Source of the DNA: Apostichopus californicus
Taxonomy: Eukaryota; Echinodermata; Holothuroidea; Aspidochirotida; Stichopodidae
Direction: 5' to 3'
Length of the DNA: 28,300 nt
Assembly (NCBI GenBank): GCA_020650975.1
Contig: JAIPMN010000702.1
Coordinates: 18,982-47,281, forward strand
This document shows, piece after piece, positions 1 through 28,300 of this stretch (the stretch's first letter is position 1; every line of letters starts with the position of its first letter). The translations under genes were made by a program, and so were the position numbers. The notes under the pieces were generated by a model. It searched no databases, had not been told where the DNA came from, and saw nothing but the letters and a program-made list of their open reading frames with translations.

Positions 1-276
1 GGAGGGCAGAGGGCTTGTCATATGGTGTGGCAAAGTACCTATCTCATGATGAATAAACTCTTTGTCTTCCACCTCTCTTAGCAAACTCTATAGCATTGAA
101 CTGCTACCATTGTCATTTTTGTTATTTGACATTATCCAATGCCATCTATCCTATCTTAGCGAGACTCCCAAGACTGACCGACAACTTTTAAATATACTGT
201 TTGAAAGTGAGTCACAGACCACGGCAAATGTTGTGATTATGAACCCTTCACCAGTAATGGTACCTTCCCAACTTAC
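1..276 (-). other. Start of PCBP intron after exon E (partial)
   Basis: This begins with the GTAAGT donor of exon E and runs off the window edge. The next coding exon, expected to open with LIGC(I/V)IG of KH3, is not present here. Confidence 0.85.
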
Positions 277-22331
<22,055 letters not shown>

Positions 22332-24904
22332 TTAATACTTAACGAGAGATCCAACACTGACGAGTTTACGAGTGGAACGCACTCCGATAGGGATTCCCTT
22401 TTGAAAAAACCCTTCATTCTGATCAAATTAAGTGCCCATCAAGTGTTTACAAATTTGCTTTTAAAGTACTTCCCGCCCCCCTGAGTTGCCCCCGTGAAAT
22501 TCTTTAATATTCCAAGAGGGTTAAATTACACTTCAGGTTGTTGTTATGAAGGAAAATTGTTGTAGAATGCGATTAAAAGCAATATAGTTGAAACTTTTCA
22601 ACCAAGGACGACCTCTCGATTCTCATTCTAGCTTACTTTTTTTCATAAAGAATGTTAATGTTGGCTTCTGTACAAAAGACATACAGTATATACACAACAC
22701 TTGAGTGAAGGACATTAAATACTCAATATCACGTAGTATACACTTTAAAAAAAAAAAAAAAAAAAAAATAAGTAAATAAATATTAACTCATCAGAAAAGC
22801 AAAGCTCATTATTTTCAAAATTGATGTCTAAAGTGGAACTGTTAATAATATAAAATGATGAGAGGGCATTTTTACCTAATATGAGTGCAATAATGTTCAA
22901 TACAAGTTTGTGGTAGTGTGTCATCAAACTTTTATCATGAAAAGTGCTTTCCTCAAATCACAAAAGTTTCCAAATGTTGTATTCTACGGTATGCCATCTC
23001 TGTCGGACTCTGAGTCTGACCCAATGACTTTGTTAACAACATGCAGTTCTAGAAGTAAATTTCCAGCACAAAACATTGACGAGAGAAAAAACTAATCAGA
23101 TATAACTTTGGCCTAGCCCCCTGTATGTGACCTTAAGTAAAGAAACTGCTTAGACAGACATGCACTTCACTTTATATATGCTGAAGATAAAAAATATTTT
23201 CCAAGGATATCTGTTCGAAACAGTGTCCAAGTCAAGCAGCTCACATTGATAAGGAGTACAACCAATCCAGAATGAAACCAGTCCATAATATGGGAAGATA
23301 GAGGGTTGGGAAAGGGGCGGGGGGGGGGGGGAGAAGAAAGGGAACAGAAAATAGATCTGGGGATTGGGCAGAGAAATGTAGAATGAGATTTCAACACATA
23401 GCACAAAGTCTAGAATCCAATCCAGGAATTCTTCACTTCAAATAGTTAACTGCAGTTCTATAAGTTTGAGATGGATAATAGTTCACAAATGCCAAATTAG
23501 CTGGAACAAATCTAAAAAATATCAAACACATCTAAAATTTTTACAATGTTACTCTAATACCTACAGTACGTAACAGACCCAATGACTTCATAAAATTTGT
23601 GCTGAGATATATTTGAGTGACAGGAGTTGTGATTAACATGCTGCTTTTATTCTTCATAACAATTCTTTTTTTTTTTAATCTATGCATCATGCAATACTCC
23701 TCCCTTCCCTTCATCGCACATCGTCAACTTGACAATCTCCGTTCACTTTCCCATCATGCTTTTATTCAGCTAAGATCCATTTTAGGGACATTACTGTCCA
23801 TCTCAAGCTTACGTCTAATCCCACTGCAACGCCTCAGACCTTCATACATTTTAATATTTGGATGGAAAGACAAAAAAAAAAAATTCATGAGAAATCGTTT
23901 GAAGAGGAATCCATTGTGTGATGAATAAATCACAATCGTTGTTTTTTTTATATGTTTGATAGAGAGAGAGGTGATGAAGGAATGGTCCTGAATTAAGTTA
24001 CTATATGCTTGACTGATTATTTTCATAATTTCTATGCTTGCCATATAAAACTTCACAGTTCACAGGCATAAAGATATACATATCGAGCTGTAAATAAAGT
24101 GGCTCGGGTTCGCTTTTCAAAACTTCTCCACTTCTCACAGATTCAGCTTTTAAGATTTATACCTCAGTGATGTTTCTCAACTTGGTCTAGGTTTCATTCT
24201 TTTGCCTACAAACAGGCCTGACAAGAAGGGGAATTACGGACAGGGGGACCTGTCATCCCCAGGGTATGGCATAAACTAGGGGGGTCCGTGGCCAATAAAA
24301 AAAGCCCAGGAAATATGGGGTGAAATTTATTATATTCAGCCTTTTCATGATCTAATTTCGGAAAAATGTAGACGTCATCAACCATTAACTATTTAACCGT
24401 ATGTTGCATATGTAAACTAGGGAGCATTTTTTTTATGTTTTCATTTGCATACAGTACATGTACTTGTGGGTTGCCTTTAAATAATTATATACCTCAAAGA
24501 CTCTTCTGTTAGATTTGTCTCACAGTATGAGATGAATTAACGAATGGAGTATAAATCCATCTGGATGACACTAAAAGTTCACCTTCATGCATACACTTTG
24601 ATTGCAAGTTGCACTACAGTACAAAGGTCAGATTTGAGTTGTTGGCCAAAATTTTACAAAATGACTTGGACAAAGTCTACAATCATTTCATTTTTTTTGT
24701 TTTATTTGCTAAATTGACCCGAAGTTGAGATGTGGAAACAAATCTATTCCACTAGATGACACTGAAGATACATGACATAATGTACATTTTCAAACGCAGG
24801 CTGTGTTTCGGTTAAGTCAGGTCTCTGTATCTTCAAAACATGTTTGAACAAGTCTAATTATTCAATTCCTCTTGTTTTTTCTTTCTTTTGCTCATAGATT
24901 CTCC

Positions 24905-25500
24905 CAGAGGCGAGAGACGTGGAACGTTACAGTACTAATCAACCAGATGACAATGAAAATGCTTCACATCATAAACAGTATTTGTTCTGTTTTTGCAATT
25001 GCAATCTGCCGTTACCAAGGTTGGGTCAGTTGTCTTCATTTCCGAAATGACTTGGACAAGTCTGATTAAACATATAAAGCTAAGTTCGTCGGTATTCATA
25101 ACAGATTCGCCGCAGGTTAGAGGGAGACGGAGAAGGAGAGTAAAAATAATCAAATCAGAGCCGACCAACGCCGATCACTCCGTTTCATTTCCTCGCGCGA
25201 CACCGTGAAAACAAGGAGAGAGAAAAGAACTTCAAAACAAGGAAGGTGTCCAAGGATGCGACTGTCAACACGTACTAAATTAGGCCGATGGAAAAATTAC
25301 ACACAACATTAAACGAGATGACTTCACTTTATCAAATCTCTCTAAACCATTTCCTCTCAAACAGTTTATTGATTTCTCCACAAAACGGACGCTCGTCAAT
25401 CCTCGCGCCGACCCAGTTTGTTCCGCGTCGCGGGTGTGAGCGTCAATTTTGTGATGCTACTGCGCCAAATTATTATTACAGGCTCAGAAACGGGCAGGTC
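24905..25500. promoter_or_regulatory. Second CpG-enriched intronic block, candidate enhancer or alternative promoter
   Basis: About 30 CpGs were counted by hand in 25081-25500, including clusters CTCGCGCGACACCG (about 25193) and CTCGCGCCGACCC / CCGCGTCGCGGG (25401-25434). An E2F-type site GCGCCAAA lies at 25462-25469. It sits about 3 kb upstream of PCBP exon A in the direction of transcription, so it could serve as an intronic enhancer or as an alternative promoter for a shorter isoform lacking KH1. No first exon could be defined. Confidence 0.4.
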
Positions 25501-27699
25501 GAACAAAAAAAAGAAATTGTATTGCAGGAGGAAGTGGTTTAAATCTATTGATGGATATAATATCCAGGAACAAAACCCTTTGCTTCCTTTTATAAATTTA
25601 ATCAAGGAAATAGCTCCTTTCATGATGCTGACAAATTTGATGACAAATTAGGAAATTAAAGTAACCGAATAACCCACGGCAAAGTATTTCTTTGAATATT
25701 CACCATACCAACCGATGAATTGACAGCCATCTAGGTTCGCTACAAAATTTGCACTGTGTCTTTTTTTTTCTTTTTTTTTCCACCTTCGTTCTTCACGTGT
25801 TCCTCATGACACAATTTTCAATTACAAATCACATACATGTGTATTTGGGCTGCTGGAAACAAATATATGTATGGGACACAATTTTTAGCACTTTATCTTC
25901 AAAGTAAAACCCCTGGAAAATGTAATTTTCAACAGGAGCAAGTGCAATAGGAATATCGATTTGATTTCAAAGGACCACTATATTAAGTAGAATTTTAAGT
26001 TGAACAACTGGAATCAGTAAATTGTTGATGTGCTATATTTATAGTTCAAACCCACAAAAATGACCAACTATTAGCTTATATCTGCTCAAACACTACTGTT
26101 AATATTCAGGATTAATTAAAAGGCCTATTTGTTGGTATATTTGAAGAAAGTGCTTTTTTTTTGGTGCTTGCCTGTGATTTTATACTTTAACAACTTCTGC
26201 GATATATATACTAAATTATTCCTATGTTAATCCTGTTCCTTTAAACAAAGAAGACGGTTAAATCACAAAGTCAGAATGGTATAAAAGAATGCAAAATAAA
26301 ATGACAATTGAAATGGACTGATATAAATGTAAAGACGAATACTACAACAATAGGAACAGTTACATGATTGTAGTACTTGGTACCAAGACCATAGGGTTAG
26401 AAATGAGACCCCATTTGCAGGCCCACAATTATACAAATGTGATTAAAAATTGCACAAAACAATATAATTAATGCAAAAGTTTTTTTCACTGACTATTTAG
26501 AATGGAATCTTTCTGGGGTGTTTTTGTGCACATGAAATCAAAGCAATAATCCCAGGGGTGTAGAGAGAACATCTTTGCCCCCTGTTTTGGCCACAAGGTC
26601 CCCTTACGATGGCCTCCATCTTTCTCACCAAAGGGAACTACTGGAGGCCCTGTTCATCTATTTTCACACATTTCTTTCTTTGATTAACGGCAACATAATT
26701 CATACAACAGCTTGCTTTCGTTTAATGGCTCAACAGAAGCACAGTCATATATAATAGCACTTCCCAGATAACAAACACAAAATAACCAGGGCAAAAAGTC
26801 TTGCTCGGTGCTATTGGATGGAGGTTTGTGAGTGAGAGGGTCAAACAACGGGAAGGTTCACGGCATGGAATGTTGGGTGGCTACATTATCGTTTTCATTT
26901 GATTTTCAAATGAGTCATATCATCCTGATATTAGTCTTCTTAATGGGGAGGGGAAGTGACAAATCTAATCTTATTATCCTGTATGATTACAGTTATGAGC
27001 TCTCTTAGAAAGAGATGGGCATTTTTATTATTTTCTTTTCTTGTAAACTGTCAGTTTGACAGCCAATTAGAATATGCAGTAATATTAATGAATATGCAAT
27101 AGCATAAGCAGGCATACACACCCGATTAACTGCACCCTCGCTTCGAAATGTGTCCATTGGAAATGTTCTTGTTCGTGAAGGATGTACAATGTACAATGCG
27201 TAGGAGGTTTGTTCTTATGTACATGGAAATAAAATTTCAATGGGCAATATCCAGACAATTAGGCCTAACTGTGATGTAGATAAGGTGAGGCCTATTATGA
27301 CTACAAATTGCCATTGTGTGTACAGTATATATGGCATTGTATATCTCCTGGTAAAACCAATTAAAACTGAGTTTCTGATTTTTCATTTTTTATGTCTTTT
27401 GCAAAGTGCATATATATTAAGGAGAAAGAATGGCAAGCCTTATCATTAAAACTGCTTCAGTGAGCAATAACTATTGATAAAAGGTATTTGAAATATGACT
27501 GACTGCAATGATATTAAATGTAACCAGTATATTAGCTGGGAGCTACAAAATTTATATACACAATTAATAGTACCCAATTGGGATGACCTTCTGGCAGCTA
27601 GTGACCTGCTTTTACCAACAGAGATTTAGAAAGGAGAATTCCAACAATCCAACAGAGACAACACACATATGGTAGAGCTGCATCTGTATTTGACTGAAC

Positions 27700-27752
27700 C
27701 CCCCAGCCCATCCCACCCCACCCTATCCCACCCCACCCCATCCCACCAGGTG
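27700..27752 (+). repeat. C-rich (CCCACCCCATC)n low-complexity tract
   Basis: Repeated CCCACCCCACCCTATCCCA type words, a simple pentamer/decamer repeat. On the PCBP sense strand it is G-rich with quadruplex potential. Confidence 0.8.
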
Positions 27753-28247
27753 TGTGTGCCTGCATTCAAAGACATACCTGCATGTTTGCGGATTTGTTTT
27801 ACAATTATAGATTGTTTTACAAATATAGAATCTATGACACTTTCAACCTAAAACAGTATCCTTCAAGCAGCTGAAGTAAATCAATCTTTTTTTGGTTCCA
27901 TTTGGGAAAGTATGAGGATCTGATGATACTTCGAACCTACACAAGAACAGAGATTAACAAGTCTGCGAAATAAGATCAGAGAGCCAAAGAAATAGTTAGA
28001 GAGTTTGATAATTTTTTCTTTTTGTTGCATTGTTTATATTGTTAGCTCATTATGCATATATATGATGAACAATATATGCAGTTCCACCTTAACTGTAAGT
28101 CTGTATAATGTATTGCCACACATCTTTCTATTTTTATACTCAGCTATCAGTTAGTTTATTTGATTGATATTTCTATTTTCATATTCCATCCCTTGGGATA
28201 TGGTCACGGCAGTTAAATCTCACACATCTATGGTATGCACCCCCCTA

Positions 28248-28285
28248 TACATACATACATGTACATAAATACATACATGCATACC
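28248..28285 (+). repeat. (CATA)n microsatellite
   Basis: ATACATACATACATGTACAT followed by AAATACATACATGCATACC, an imperfect tetranucleotide repeat at the window end. Confidence 0.85.
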
Positions 28286-28300
28286 TTAATAATGTTAAGT

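Noticed and set aside
24229-24330. Possible hAT-like transposon end around CAGGGGGAC and GGCATAAACTAG
   Set aside because: The word GGCATAAACTAG recurs near 17467, but no inverted partner or target duplication was found.
26555-26665. CAGGGGTGTAGAG stretch resembling a hAT end
   Set aside because: No inverted mate within a plausible distance.

Overview
This is a window of animal nuclear DNA: AT-rich, intron-dominated and low in CpG. It holds the middle of one recognisable host gene on the minus strand, a poly(rC)-binding protein (PCBP / alphaCP / hnRNP E family, KH-domain RNA-binding protein). Five coding exons can be placed at 22280-22152, 13868-13794, 7780-7712, 5208-5127 and 356-277. Each has consensus splice sites, and the reading phases join without conflict (0/0, 0/0, 0/0, 0/1, 2/0). 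Together they give 145 codons, from the second half of KH2 through the linker to the first strand of KH3. KH1 and the start of KH2 lie beyond base 28300; the rest of KH3 lies before base 1.

The exon pattern matches what I know of vertebrate PCBP2/PCBP3: a VMLE exon end, then SPPKG..IPYRPKP, a short Gln/Gly exon, an LTKLHQ exon, and an AQTT..TIPN exon end before the KH3 GXXG motif. Introns of 2.5-8.3 kb with a vertebrate-like exon structure suggest an invertebrate deuterostome. An echinoderm, perhaps a sea cucumber, is my best guess, but this is inference and not proven by the sequence.

Layout: 1-276 intron before the KH3 exons; 277-356 exon E; 357-5126 intron with a CpG-rich block carrying a TATA-like box (about 1535-1990), an unidentified 80-codon open stretch, a 333-bp inverted-repeat element (3764-4096) and a G-poor low-complexity tract; 5127-5208 exon D; 5209-7711 intron with a SINE-like tail; 7712-7780 exon C (six-histidine run); 7781-13793 intron with a possible cryptic exon (8090-8203) and a striking higher-order tandem repeat (8461-9510, 264-bp period built of 95+88+81-bp monomers); 13794-13868 exon B; 13869-22151 intron with a 165-bp MITE (16139-16303), a possible plus-strand terminal exon (17087-17206) and a large CpG-enriched block (19861-21430); 22152-22280 exon A; 22281-28300 intron with a second CpG-enriched block (24905-25500).

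I saw no bacterial-type genes, CRISPR array, rRNA, convincing tRNA, or intact transposase or reverse transcriptase. Apart from the five exons, almost all open frames are chance readings of intron DNA. The best candidates for something undescribed are the higher-order repeat, the two small inverted-repeat elements, and the CpG-enriched intronic blocks that look like regulatory DNA.
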